Below, piece by piece: positions 8,898 to 17,552 of a DNA stretch of 64,000 nt. Source of the stretch: Roseiterribacter gracilis (lineage in GTDB: Bacteria; Pseudomonadota; Alphaproteobacteria; BOG-932; Roseiterribacteraceae). The stretch's first letter is position 1; each line of letters begins with the position of its first letter. A program made the position numbers and the translations under genes. The notes under the pieces are model-generated. The model ran no database searches and had not been told where the DNA came from. It saw nothing but the letters and a program-made list of their open reading frames with translations. The stretch covers positions 434,001-498,000 of the forward strand of contig BOPV01000001.1 in the NCBI GenBank assembly GCA_018332375.1, in the 5' to 3' direction.

Positions 8898-9965
8898 ATG
8901 CGATCCCTTCTTAGCCCCAAGATCACACGACGTGCTTTCACCGGTGGACTTACCGCCGCCGTTTCGCTGCCCGCCCTGGTCGGTTGCGGCGATAAGAAAT
9001 CCCAGATCCGTGTCTATAACTGGGACACCTATATCGGGCCGACGACGCTTGAGGATTTCACCAAAGCGACCGGGACCGAGGTCCGCTACGATCTGTTCGC
9101 CGACAATGCCGAGCTGTTCGCCAAGTTGCGCGAAGGCAATCCCGGCTACGACGTGATCGTGCCGTCGAACGACACGGTCGAACGGATGATCCGCGCCGAC
9201 ATGCTGGTGGCGCTCGACCGCACCAAGATTCCGAATTTCGCCAATCTCGAACCTGCGTTTCAGGATGCAGCCTTCGACAAGGGTCGCAAATACACGATGC
9301 CCTATTTCTGGGGCACGGTCGGCATCGGCTATCGCAAGTCGAAAGTGCCGACGCCGCCGACAAGCTGGGCATCGATCTTCGACAATCCTTCGATGAAGGG
9401 ACGGATCTCGGTGTTGGGCGAACCGGCGCAGCTGGTCGGCATCGCTGCCAAATATCTCGGCTACTCGATCAATGTGCGCGATCCGGAACAGATCGCTGCA
9501 GCGGAAAAATTGCTGATCAAAGCCAAGCCGACGTTCCTCACGATCGCGGGCGATGACGGGCAGGACCGTTTGCTGCGCGGCGAAGTCGATCTGTGCATGG
9601 AGCATTCGGGCGACATTCTGCAGGTGATGAAAGAAGACCCGGATCTCGGCTTTGCGCTGCCCAAAGAAGGCGGCCTGTTGTGGCAGGATTGTCTGGCGAT
9701 TCCGAAAGGCGCGCCGAACGTTGCGGCTGCGCACGACTTCATCAATTTCATTCTGCGTCCCGACGTGCACGCCGCGATCGCAGCCACGATCCGCTATCCG
9801 TTGCCGAACGCGGCGGCGAAGAAGCTGATGTCGGCCGACTATCTGAACGACTCCGCGATCTATCCGCCGGCTGACGCGCTGGCGAAGAGCGAGACGCAGA
9901 CCTATCCGGGCGAAGCGACCCAGCGTCTCTACGACGAAACGCTGACGCGCCTGCGCGCGGCGTAG
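8898..9965 (+). CDS. PotD/PotF-like polyamine ABC transporter substrate-binding lipoprotein
   Basis: The 355-residue protein opens with a twin-arginine motif (TRRAFTGG, Arg11-Arg12) and a lipobox ending at Cys30 (ALVGC), so it is probably Tat-exported and lipidated. The mature part starts IRVYNWDTYIGPTTLEDFTKATG, typical of spermidine/putrescine binding proteins, and includes a PYFWGTVGIGYRKSKV segment. AGAGGAAG precedes the ATG. It is the first gene of the potD-potB-DUF817-potC-potA operon and sits 46 bp after matA. Substrate is inferred from family; exact polyamine specificity is not. Confidence 0.9.
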   Translation: MRSLLSPKITRRAFTGGLTAAVSLPALVGCGDKKSQIRVYNWDTYIGPTTLEDFTKATGTEVRYDLFADNAELFAKLREGNPGYDVIVPSNDTVERMIRADMLVALDRTKIPNFANLEPAFQDAAFDKGRKYTMPYFWGTVGIGYRKSKVPTPPTSWASIFDNPSMKGRISVLGEPAQLVGIAAKYLGYSINVRDPEQIAAAEKLLIKAKPTFLTIAGDDGQDRLLRGEVDLCMEHSGDILQVMKEDPDLGFALPKEGGLLWQDCLAIPKGAPNVAAAHDFINFILRPDVHAAIAATIRYPLPNAAAKKLMSADYLNDSAIYPPADALAKSETQTYPGEATQRLYDETLTRLRAA

Positions 9966-10012
9966 GCGATCGTGCTGCGTCGTACCTCATGTCTCCCTCA
10001 GGGAGAGGGGAC

Positions 10013-10813
10013 ATGAACGAGAACTGGCGCAAACATCGCGGCGCGTTCGCATCGTTGCTGGGCCCGGGCCTGGCAATGTTGGCGTTTGCGATCGTGGTGC
10101 CAATGGCGTTGATGCTGGCGCTGTCCTTCAGCGAACAGCGCGGCCTGACCCAGGTTGCGTTCACCGGCACCTTGGCCAGCTACGCCCGCGCGCTGGAGCC
10201 GCTCTATCTCGGCGTCGTTGCGCAGTCAGTGTGGATTTCGCTGGCGACCACAATCGCGACTTTGGCGATCGCCTATCCGGTGGCGTTGGCGATCGCCTTG
10301 GCGCCGCCCAAACGCCGCGACCTGCTGTTGCTGCTGGTGGTGCTGCCGTTCTGGACCAACCTGCTGGTGCGCACCTACGCGCTGATCATCGTGTTGTCGC
10401 CGACCGGCTTGCTCTACACGCCGGTCGCAGTCGTGCTGTCGCTAGTCTATGTGAGTCTGCCGTTCGCAGTGCTGCCGCTCTACGCGCAACTCGAACGGCT
10501 CGATCGCCGGCTGCTCGAAGCCAGCCGCGATCTCGGCGCCAGCGCCTGGACGACCTTCCGTCGCGTGATGCTGCCGCTGACCGCGCCCGGCCTTGCTGCT
10601 GCCGCAGTGCTGGTCTTTGTGCCGACCCTTGGATCGTTCCTGCAGAGCGATCTGCTGGGCGGCGCGGGGACGCAGATGATCGGCAACGTGATCGAACGCC
10701 AATTCAAAAGCGCCAATGATTGGCCGTTCGGCAGCGCGCTGTCGTTCTTGCTGGTCTATGCAACGGCGGGCGTCGTCGCGCTGGCGAGTTTGGCGCGGGC
10801 GAAGCGGCGATGA
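10013..10813 (+). CDS. PotB-like polyamine ABC transporter permease
   Basis: The 266-residue inner-membrane protein has six predicted helices and the ABC-coupling EAA-type loop EASRDLGASAWTTFRRVMLPLTAPG. It is a PotB-class permease: LLVVLPFWTNLLVRTYALIIVLS is the family's typical helix. ATG 10013 is preceded by AGGGAGAGGGG; an in-frame ATG at 9989 lacks a ribosome site. The stop overlaps the next start as ATGA. It should pair with the PotC-like protein at 11631 even though another gene separates them. Confidence 0.92.
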   Translation: MNENWRKHRGAFASLLGPGLAMLAFAIVVPMALMLALSFSEQRGLTQVAFTGTLASYARALEPLYLGVVAQSVWISLATTIATLAIAYPVALAIALAPPKRRDLLLLLVVLPFWTNLLVRTYALIIVLSPTGLLYTPVAVVLSLVYVSLPFAVLPLYAQLERLDRRLLEASRDLGASAWTTFRRVMLPLTAPGLAAAAVLVFVPTLGSFLQSDLLGGAGTQMIGNVIERQFKSANDWPFGSALSFLLVYATAGVVALASLARAKRR

Positions 10814-11634
10814 TCGCGCAGATCGCACAGACGGCGCTCCAGCCGCTCGCGACGCGCGCGCCGCGCCTGCGCGAATTCCTGCTGTTCGGGTTCAAGGAAC
10901 TCGAAGCCTGCGTCTTCGCGGGCTCGTTCCTGGCGCTGCTGACCTTGAGCAGTTGGCTGCGGGTGCCGGGCCTGGCGCGCTACGATCTGCTGTTTCTGGG
11001 CGCGATTGCGATCCAGCTTGCGATGATTGCGTTGCGGCTTGAGACATGGCGCGAAGTCGCGATGTTGTCGCTGTTCCACCTGCTCGGGACGTTGCTGGAA
11101 CTGTTCAAGACGTCACCGATGGTTGGATCCTGGGCCTATCCCGAGCCCGCTTTCTTTCGCATCGGCAGCGTGCCGCTCTATGCCGGCTTCATGTATGCGG
11201 CGATCGCCAGCTACATGATTCAGGCGTGGCGTCTGCTGGATGTGCGGCTGACCAGTTTTCCGCCGTTGTGGCTTGCCTTCGCGCTGGCGCTGGCGATCTA
11301 CGCCAACTTCTTCAGCAACCATTGGATCGTCGATCTGCGCTGGCCGTTGATCGCGCTGGTGCTGCTCGTCTTCCGCAAAAGCTGGGTCGAATTCCGCCCC
11401 GCCGAACGCGTGCGTCGCATGCCGGTGGCGCTTTCCTTTCTGCTGATCGGCTTCTTCGTGTGGGTGGCCGAGAATATCGGCACCTTCTTTGGCGCCTGGG
11501 TCTATCCGCACCAGCGCAGCGGCTGGGCGATCGTCGGACCCGCGAAGATCAGCTCGTGGGCGCTGCTGGTGATTTTGAGCTTCGTCATCGTCGCAGCGGT
11601 GAAGCAGCTTTTCCCGCGTGAGCGCGCACCATGA
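10810..11634 (+). CDS. DUF817 family integral membrane protein
   Basis: The 274-residue protein has about eight hydrophobic segments and the features of DUF817 (B. subtilis YoaT family): FGFKELEACVFAGSFLALL, the segment FKTSPMVGSWAYPEPAFFRIGSVPLYAGFMY, and WVAENIGTFFGAWVYPHQ. No biochemical function is known to me for this family. Its start overlaps the PotB-like stop (ATGA) and its stop overlaps the PotC-like start (ATGA), so it is translated as part of the polyamine-transporter operon. That placement suggests, but does not prove, a role linked to polyamine uptake. Confidence 0.87.
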   Translation: MIAQIAQTALQPLATRAPRLREFLLFGFKELEACVFAGSFLALLTLSSWLRVPGLARYDLLFLGAIAIQLAMIALRLETWREVAMLSLFHLLGTLLELFKTSPMVGSWAYPEPAFFRIGSVPLYAGFMYAAIASYMIQAWRLLDVRLTSFPPLWLAFALALAIYANFFSNHWIVDLRWPLIALVLLVFRKSWVEFRPAERVRRMPVALSFLLIGFFVWVAENIGTFFGAWVYPHQRSGWAIVGPAKISSWALLVILSFVIVAAVKQLFPRERAP

Positions 11635-12419
11635 GATTGTCGCTGCCGCTCAAACTCGTGCTCGGCGCCGCGCTGCTGGTGCTCTACGCGCCGATCGCGG
11701 TGCTGATTGCGTTCAGCTTCAACGCCGGCCGGCGCGTGTCGGTGTGGCAGGGGTTTTCGTTCGACTGGTACGTGCGCGCCGCCAACGATGCGCGGCTGAT
11801 TGAAGCCTTCGGCAATTCGCTGACCATCGCGGCGATCGCGACGGTGATCTCCACATTGCTCGGCACGGCGACGGCCATCGCGCTGTGGCGGTTTTCGTTC
11901 CGCGGCAAGTCGGTTCTGTTCGGCCTGCTCGGCGTGCCGGTCGTGGTGCCCGAAATCTGTCTCGGCGTCGCGTTGCTGATCGTGTTCGCGCGCACCGGCC
12001 TGATGACGGCCTTGCCCTATCCAGCGTCGCTGCTGCCAATTGCGCTGGCGCACGTGGCGTTCGCCTTTCCCTTCGTCGCGATCGTGGTGCGTGCGCGATT
12101 GGCCGGCTTCGATCCGCGCTTGATTGAGGCGAGCCGCGATCTTGGTGCGGGCGAGTGGGCGACCTTGACGCGTGTGCTGTTGCCGTTGCTGCGGCCGGCC
12201 ATGGTTGCGGGTGCGCTGCTGGCCTTCACCCTGTCGCTCGATGATTTCGTCATTACGTTTTTCACCACCGGGCCGGGCACCACGACCTTCCCGGTGCTGG
12301 TCTATTCGATGGTCCGGTTCAGCGTGACGCCCGAAATCAACGCCGCCTCGACGGTGCTGATCGCGGTCACGCTCGCGCTTGCGGCACTCGCCTATAAATT
12401 CCAGAAGCCCAGCACATGA
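11631..12419 (+). CDS. PotC-like polyamine ABC transporter permease
   Basis: The 262-residue permease has six helices and the coupling loop EASRDLGAGEWATLTRVLLP, followed by the PotC hallmark LSLDDFVITFFTTGPGTTTFPV. Both ends overlap neighbours by ATGA, so it is translationally coupled to the DUF817 gene upstream and to the ATPase downstream. It forms the second half of the polyamine-type channel. Confidence 0.93.
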   Translation: MRLSLPLKLVLGAALLVLYAPIAVLIAFSFNAGRRVSVWQGFSFDWYVRAANDARLIEAFGNSLTIAAIATVISTLLGTATAIALWRFSFRGKSVLFGLLGVPVVVPEICLGVALLIVFARTGLMTALPYPASLLPIALAHVAFAFPFVAIVVRARLAGFDPRLIEASRDLGAGEWATLTRVLLPLLRPAMVAGALLAFTLSLDDFVITFFTTGPGTTTFPVLVYSMVRFSVTPEINAASTVLIAVTLALAALAYKFQKPST

Positions 12420-13339
12420 CTTTGCTCGCGCTCGATCGCGTCACCAAACGCTTCGGCACCACGACCGCGGTTGACGACCTGACGCTCGACATTCGGCCGG
12501 GCGAGTTCTTCGCGTTGCTGGGTCCATCGGGCTGCGGCAAGACCACCGCGATGCGCATGATCGCAGGCTTCGAGACGCCGGATGCGGGACGCGTTCTGCT
12601 CGACGGGCAGGACGTTGCGGGCACGCCGCCCGAACAACGCCCGGTCAATCTCGTCTTCCAGTCGTACGCGGTCTTTCCGCACCTGTCGGTCGCGCGCAAC
12701 GTCGCCTACGGGCTGGAAGTGACGAACACGCCCAAAGCCGAAATCGCACCGCGCGTCGCCGAAGCCCTGGCACTGGTCAAGCTCGACCAGCGCGGCGACG
12801 CGATGCCGAGCCAATTGTCGGGCGGCCAGCAACAACGCGTCGCGCTGGCGCGGGCGCTGGTCAAACGGCCCAAGCTGCTTCTGCTCGACGAACCTTTGTC
12901 GGCGCTCGACCGCAAGCTGCGCGCCGAAATGCAAAGCGAGCTGAAACGGCTGCAGCGTGACGTCGGCATCGCGTTCCTGCTGGTCACGCACGACCAGGAC
13001 GAGGCCATGTCGATGGCCGACCGGATCGCGGTGATGCAGGCGGGCAAGCTGGAACAGGTCGGCACGCCCGCCGATCTCTATGCGCGCCCCGCAACGCGCT
13101 TCGTCGCGGGCTTCTTCGGCGAAATGAATTTCCTCGACGATCGCCGCGCGATCCGGCCGGAGCGCGTGCGTCTCAGTGCCGGTGGTTCATCGCGCGTGAC
13201 CGAAGCAGTGTTTCTCGGCGACCGGTGGAGCTACGTGATCGACGGCACGCTGCGCGCGACGGCGTCGACGGACTGCACCTTCGCGGTTGGTGATGCGGTG
13301 ACGACGGTGTGGACCGACGCCGACCTGCTGCGGCTTTAA
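12416..13339 (+). CDS. PotA-like polyamine ABC transporter ATPase
   Basis: The 307-residue ATPase has Walker A GPSGCGKTT, signature LSGGQQQRVALARAL, Walker B LLLLDEPLSALD and the switch histidine in LLVTHDQDEAMSMADRI. The C-terminal TOBE-like regulatory domain is short compared with classical PotA (about 370 residues). It is last in the operon. Its TAA overlaps the stop of the convergent glycosyltransferase gene, leaving no room for a terminator between them. Confidence 0.92.
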   Translation: MTLLALDRVTKRFGTTTAVDDLTLDIRPGEFFALLGPSGCGKTTAMRMIAGFETPDAGRVLLDGQDVAGTPPEQRPVNLVFQSYAVFPHLSVARNVAYGLEVTNTPKAEIAPRVAEALALVKLDQRGDAMPSQLSGGQQQRVALARALVKRPKLLLLDEPLSALDRKLRAEMQSELKRLQRDVGIAFLLVTHDQDEAMSMADRIAVMQAGKLEQVGTPADLYARPATRFVAGFFGEMNFLDDRRAIRPERVRLSAGGSSRVTEAVFLGDRWSYVIDGTLRATASTDCTFAVGDAVTTVWTDADLLRL

Positions 13340-14109
13340 TCCGCGCCCGCGGCCATCACCCGTCGCCGCGCCAGCATCGACGGTAGGCGCACGACGAAGC
13401 CTGCAAGCAGGCGCAGATGCATGAAGCCCAACAGCAGATTGTCGCGCAGATAGTTGAAGTGCGAGATGCCGCCTTCGCGGCGCGTCAGATAGCGCACCGG
13501 CGTTGGAATCGTCCGGCAGGGCAGGCCGCGCCACAGCAAGCGCACCGCAACTTCGGGATCGAAATCGAAGCGGCGCATGAAGCGGCCCTGGCACATCACC
13601 GCGTAGAGATCGCGCGCCGGATAAAGGCGGAATCCGAACAGCGAATCCGCATTGGTCGCGCCCATCGTCTCAAGCTGCGCCAATCCGTTGGACAGGCGCC
13701 GCCAATAGACGCGCAGTTTGGGCGCGTCGGCGGCGAAGATGGGCTGGCCGAAAATCAACGAGGTTGGATGCGCCTGCGACGCCTGCATGAAGGGCGCGAT
13801 GTGATCGGCGGGATGTTGCCCGTCCGCATCCATCGTCAGCACATGCGTGTAGCCAAGTTCGAGCGCCAAAGTCAGGCCGTGCAACACCGCGCCGCCTTTG
13901 CCGCGATTTTGGGCCAAGCGAATGACGCGCAGATGCGGATCGGTCTTGGCGCGTTCGACGATCGCTTCGTCGCTGCCGTCGGTGCTGCCGTCGATCACGA
14001 CCCAGACCGGCGACCAGGCCTTGCGCGCGTCGTCGACCGTGGTTTCGAGCAGCCGACCGGAATTATAGCTGGGGATCAGAACGAGATGCGTCGGGGACGC
14101 ATCGCTCAT
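13336..14109 (-). CDS. family 2 glycosyltransferase of the aryl polyene cluster
   Basis: The 257-residue GT2 enzyme has a GT-A fold start (LVLIPSYNSGRLLETTV), the DGSTDGS nucleotide loop, and the metal-binding DADGQHP motif. A hydrophobic C-terminal segment suggests membrane association. It is the last gene of the leftward arm (halogenase-like, chorismatase, glycosyltransferase), its start overlapping the chorismatase stop by ATGA. Aryl polyene clusters commonly encode a GT2 next to or fused with an LpxL-like acyltransferase, thought to build the lipid carrier of the pigment; here the two are separate genes. Sugar donor and acceptor are unknown. Confidence 0.87.
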   Translation of the reverse strand: MSDASPTHLVLIPSYNSGRLLETTVDDARKAWSPVWVVIDGSTDGSDEAIVERAKTDPHLRVIRLAQNRGKGGAVLHGLTLALELGYTHVLTMDADGQHPADHIAPFMQASQAHPTSLIFGQPIFAADAPKLRVYWRRLSNGLAQLETMGATNADSLFGFRLYPARDLYAVMCQGRFMRRFDFDPEVAVRLLWRGLPCRTIPTPVRYLTRREGGISHFNYLRDNLLLGFMHLRLLAGFVVRLPSMLARRRVMAAGAD

Positions 14110-15041
14110 GACAGGCAGACGCCTTCGATTTCGAGCATCAACTCTTCGCGGCAGATCTCGCCCGCGACATAGATCACCTTGTCGCCGTCGCGCAGCTTGG
14201 CGTCGATCACCGGACGCACCAGCCCCAGATAGTGCGGATCGCGCAGGTACGTCTTCAAGCGCAACGGACCGCGGCTTTCGCTGCGGCCGGCCTGCAGCAA
14301 CAGCTGATCGATATTGGCGAGCGTCTCGTTGGCTTGCGCGATCAGGTCGTTCGGATGCTGGCTTTCATGGCCGACGATGCTGGCCGTGCCCGAAATGAAC
14401 AGCACCTTGTCGGTCGTGCCGAGCATGGCGCGCGAGAAGGTCGGGCTCTTCGGACCATAGCGTTCGGGATAGCGATAAGCGCTGACCTGGCGCGGGTTTT
14501 CGACCGGCGTGCCGGCATTGCGCGACGCCAGGAGATAGATCACCAGCGGACCGTCCTCGGTGCCGACCGCGCAGGCCGCGGGTGCCGCTTCGACGGCGCG
14601 GTTGCGCGCTTCGAAGGCGGCATGGCGGCCGATGGTGAAGCGGCGATAGCGCTCCATCCCGCCGACATGCTGCGTGATGCCGGCGAAATGATTCCAGACG
14701 CGCAGCAGATGCGGATAGCCGCTGTCGTCGAGCAACGCGAACAGCGCGTCATAGGCGCGGCGCGAGGCGGCTTCGAGATCGCCGCCTTCGTCGATCTGCA
14801 CGCCCGCGAACAACAGTTCGTCGGTGGAGGCGGTCGCGAAACCGTGCGCGCTGCCATAGCGCACCGTGTCGTTGGTGATCCAGGCTTCGTAGGCGCCGCT
14901 GCCTTGGAGGAAATCGAGTCCGACCGGAACGAACGGACAGGCGAGTCCGGCCGGTTTGGGTGCGCTGCCGAGACCGGCGACGAACAGCAAGTTGGTTGCG
15001 CTCGGCAGGCTTGCCGCGCTGAGATACCGGACGTCGAACAT
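14106..15041 (-). CDS. xanB2: XanB2/FkbO/Hyg5-type chorismatase (hydroxybenzoate synthase)
   Basis: The 311-residue protein has the chorismatase layout: an N-terminal RidA-like half, the segment YRYPERYGPKSPTFSRAM, and a C-terminal half with FISGTASIVGHESQHP. Enzymes of this family open chorismate to a hydroxybenzoate or dihydroxy acid plus pyruvate; XanB2 of Xanthomonas makes 3- and 4-hydroxybenzoate, and 3-hydroxybenzoate is the xanthomonadin starter. Its place inside an aryl polyene cluster strongly supports the XanB2 role. Which isomer it makes cannot be read here. It is coupled to the downstream glycosyltransferase and follows the flavoprotein gene by 2 bp. Confidence 0.88.
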   Translation of the reverse strand: MFDVRYLSAASLPSATNLLFVAGLGSAPKPAGLACPFVPVGLDFLQGSGAYEAWITNDTVRYGSAHGFATASTDELLFAGVQIDEGGDLEAASRRAYDALFALLDDSGYPHLLRVWNHFAGITQHVGGMERYRRFTIGRHAAFEARNRAVEAAPAACAVGTEDGPLVIYLLASRNAGTPVENPRQVSAYRYPERYGPKSPTFSRAMLGTTDKVLFISGTASIVGHESQHPNDLIAQANETLANIDQLLLQAGRSESRGPLRLKTYLRDPHYLGLVRPVIDAKLRDGDKVIYVAGEICREELMLEIEGVCLS

Positions 15042-15043
15042 GC

Positions 15044-16369
15044 TCAGTTCGTCTCGGTCACGTTGGTGCGAATACCGGCAAGGCGCGTGCGCACCGCCTC
15101 CCAGGTTTCCGGCAGGCTGCGCGCGCTCATGAAGTAATAGATCAATTTGAACACAGCGAGTCGGATGCGGATGGTCGGGTTGACATAGACGTCACCGGCC
15201 AGCAGCGACAGCATCGCCTGCTCGATCTTGAAGAAGTTGCGCGGCCCCATGAACATGCGCCGCATCGTCGGCATGTTCATGCGGTGGATGTACCAAGAGA
15301 ACAGCGACAAGGCCGAGCGGATCTTGCGGTCGAATTTGTGCTGCGCGGCTGCGTATTTCGCGGGCTCTTTCAACGCCGCATCGACCACGTCGGCGCCCAT
15401 GAAGGCGCTGCTCATCGCGACATAGACGCCGGTCGAAAACATCGGATCGATGAAGGCAAAGGCGTCGCCGATCAGAATGTGCCGGCGGCCCAGCATGCTG
15501 TCCGACTTGTACGAGTAGTTGCCGGTGCCGGTGACGCCGCCTTCCAGCTTCGCGTCGCGCAGTCGATGCGCCAGCTTCGGGCACAGCGCGATCGTGTCGA
15601 AATAGAACTGCTTCAAATCGCCGGTGCGGGTTTTGAAATATTGCGGCTTGCACACGGCGCCGACGCTGGTCGTGCCGTCATGCAGCGGAATGAACCAGAA
15701 CCAGCCATGCGGGAAAAAGAAGATGCTGATATTTCCGTGCGCACGGCCTTCGTTGCGGTGCGCGCCGGTGAAGTGGCCGAAGATCGCAGCGGCATTGTGC
15801 TTCTTGCTGCGTCGCTTGATGCCGAGCTGGTTCGACAGCAACGTGTCGCGTCCCGATGCGTCGACCAAGAACTTGGCATGCCAGACGGTTTCGGTGCCGG
15901 TTTCGTCGCGCGCGGTGACGCGCACGCCATCGTCGCGGTCGAGGTCGGCCGACAAAGCGCGTGTGCGTTCGTACACCTCGACGCCATGCGCCTGTGAATT
16001 GCGCAGCAGCATCTCGTCGAATTCCGAGCGCCGCACCTGGTAGGCGAAGGGCTGGCGATCGTCGAGCGCGCCCGCGAACTGGAACGTCGTCGTGCTGTCC
16101 TGGAAGGGCGACACGAATTCGGCGCCGTATTTGATCACGCCGATCGACGCGACTTTCTCTTTGACGCCCAGCTTCTCGAATAAAGGCAGGTTGAAGGGCA
16201 GCAGCGATTCGCCGATGTGGAATCGCGGATGCTGGTCTTTTTCCAGCAGCACGACCTTGTAGCCACGGTCGGCCAGAACGGTCGCGGCAGTCGAACCGGC
16301 GGGCCCGCCGCCGATCACCAGAATGTCGCAGAGGCTGGCTTCGGGCGCTGATTTGATTCGATCGAGCAT
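15044..16369 (-). CDS. flavin-dependent halogenase-like oxidoreductase
   Basis: The 441-residue FAD protein has the dinucleotide motif GGGPAGSTAA near residue 20, the FHIGESLLP segment, a lysine at about residue 80 in GVIKYGAEF, where tryptophan halogenases place the catalytic lysine, and the WxWxIP motif (WFWFIP) typical of flavin halogenases that excludes monooxygenation. GDAFAFIDPMFSTGV is the second FAD motif. Xanthomonadins are brominated, and similar proteins are encoded in their clusters, so it may halogenate the aryl polyene. A non-halogenating oxidoreductase remains possible. It is the first gene of the leftward arm. Confidence 0.85.
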   Translation of the reverse strand: MLDRIKSAPEASLCDILVIGGGPAGSTAATVLADRGYKVVLLEKDQHPRFHIGESLLPFNLPLFEKLGVKEKVASIGVIKYGAEFVSPFQDSTTTFQFAGALDDRQPFAYQVRRSEFDEMLLRNSQAHGVEVYERTRALSADLDRDDGVRVTARDETGTETVWHAKFLVDASGRDTLLSNQLGIKRRSKKHNAAAIFGHFTGAHRNEGRAHGNISIFFFPHGWFWFIPLHDGTTSVGAVCKPQYFKTRTGDLKQFYFDTIALCPKLAHRLRDAKLEGGVTGTGNYSYKSDSMLGRRHILIGDAFAFIDPMFSTGVYVAMSSAFMGADVVDAALKEPAKYAAAQHKFDRKIRSALSLFSWYIHRMNMPTMRRMFMGPRNFFKIEQAMLSLLAGDVYVNPTIRIRLAVFKLIYYFMSARSLPETWEAVRTRLAGIRTNVTETN

Positions 16370-16441
16370 TGGAGTGCTGATTTCGCATATCCTTGATTCG
16401 GATTACAGCACCCGTCGGCCAATTGGCCGGCCGGAGGACCC
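16370..16441. promoter_or_regulatory. divergent promoter region of the aryl polyene cluster
   Basis: Only 72 bp separate the starts of the two arms of the cluster, so both promoters must lie here or inside the coding regions. It contains the 12-bp perfect palindrome GGCCAATTGGCC (16417-16428) merging into CCGGCCGG (16427-16434), directly upstream of the GGAGGA ribosome site of the rightward arm. The palindrome is a possible shared operator; no pathway regulator gene is in the cluster. Confidence 0.45.
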
Positions 16442-17176
16442 GTGACGATCGAACCGCATCCGCTGCTCAGCGCCTATTATGCCGACCGTGGCGAACGGGT
16501 CGCCTTCGTGCGCGCGCTGTTCGACCGCACCGCCGGCGACTACGACCGGATCAACAACTGGTTCTCGTTCGGATCGGGCGACGCCTATCGCCGCCGGGTT
16601 CTCGCGAAGGCGGGGTTTGGACCAGGCCAGCGCGTGTTGGACGTGGCGACCGGCACCGGGCTGGTGGCCCGCGCAATCGCCAAGCTGCAAAAGGGCGACG
16701 GCAAGATCGTCGGCCTCGATCTCAGCGCCGGCATGCTGGCGGTGGCGCGTGCGCGCCTGCCGCTCGACGTGGTGCAGGGACGTGCCGAAGCGCTGCCATT
16801 GCCCGACGGTTCGTTCGACGCGCTGACGATGGGCTATGCGCTGCGCCACGTGGCCGACCTCGCCACCACCTTCGCCGAATTCAAGCGCGTGCTGGCGCCG
16901 GGTGGTCGCGTCGTGTTGCTCGAAATCGGGCGCCCGTCGGGTGCATTCGCCTATGGCTTCGCCAAACTCTATCTTGGCCACGTGATTCCCGCGCTGGCGC
17001 GGGTGGCGACGGGACGGGATGGTGCGGCGCTGATGCACTATTATTGGGACACGATCGATCAGTGCGTCGCGCCGACCGTCATCCTCGAAGCGCTGCATGA
17101 AGCCGGATTCGAAGACGTCGAATGCCGCACCGAGCTGGGCATGTTCCGGAACTATCTGGCGCGCAAACCGCGTTAA
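16442..17176 (+). CDS. UbiE-like SAM-dependent methyltransferase
   Basis: The 244-residue class I methyltransferase has the SAM motif VLDVATGTGLVA near residue 63 and a UbiE/COQ5-like layout. It is too diverged and wrongly placed to be the housekeeping UbiE. As first gene of the rightward arm it probably methylates the aryl head or the carboxylate of the polyene; aryl polyenes often carry ring methyl groups or O-methyl groups. The GTG start follows GGAGGA with a rather short gap. Confidence 0.82.
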   Translation: MTIEPHPLLSAYYADRGERVAFVRALFDRTAGDYDRINNWFSFGSGDAYRRRVLAKAGFGPGQRVLDVATGTGLVARAIAKLQKGDGKIVGLDLSAGMLAVARARLPLDVVQGRAEALPLPDGSFDALTMGYALRHVADLATTFAEFKRVLAPGGRVVLLEIGRPSGAFAYGFAKLYLGHVIPALARVATGRDGAALMHYYWDTIDQCVAPTVILEALHEAGFEDVECRTELGMFRNYLARKPR

Positions 17177-17266
17177 GAGTCGGGCCGGATTTGATCTGGC
17201 CTAGGCCTGGCCGGTTCGATTAGAACTTTGCAAAAGACGAACAAGAACTGGGTTTCGAGCGAACTG

Positions 17267-17533
17267 ATGACAGCCAAGACCGACGCAGAACTGCACCTCG
17301 CACGGCTGATCGTGGAGACGCTCAACCTCGAAGTCGATGCCGCTTCGATCGATCCGGAAGCGCGGCTCTACGGCGAAGGGCTGGGGCTCGATTCGATCGA
17401 CATGCTCGAAATCGCGCTGGCCGTGTCGAAGGCCTATGGCGTCGAGCTGCGCGCCGACGACGAGAACAACACCAAGATTTTTCAGTCGCTGCGCAGCCTG
17501 GCGCTGCATGTGCAAATGCTGAAAGCAGCCTAA
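17267..17533 (+). CDS. acyl carrier protein of the aryl polyene pathway
   Basis: The 88-residue protein is a small acidic ACP with the phosphopantetheine site GLGLDSIDMLE, Ser43. It would carry the hydroxybenzoyl starter and growing polyene chain. A TTG at 17228 could extend it by 13 residues, but ATG 17267 gives the usual ACP length. The E. coli aryl polyene system uses two ACPs (ApeE and ApeF); only this one is found here, with no room for a second in the flanking 90 bp. Confidence 0.9.
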   Translation: MTAKTDAELHLARLIVETLNLEVDAASIDPEARLYGEGLGLDSIDMLEIALAVSKAYGVELRADDENNTKIFQSLRSLALHVQMLKAA

Positions 17534-17552
17534 TGACCACAAAGGCTGCTTG

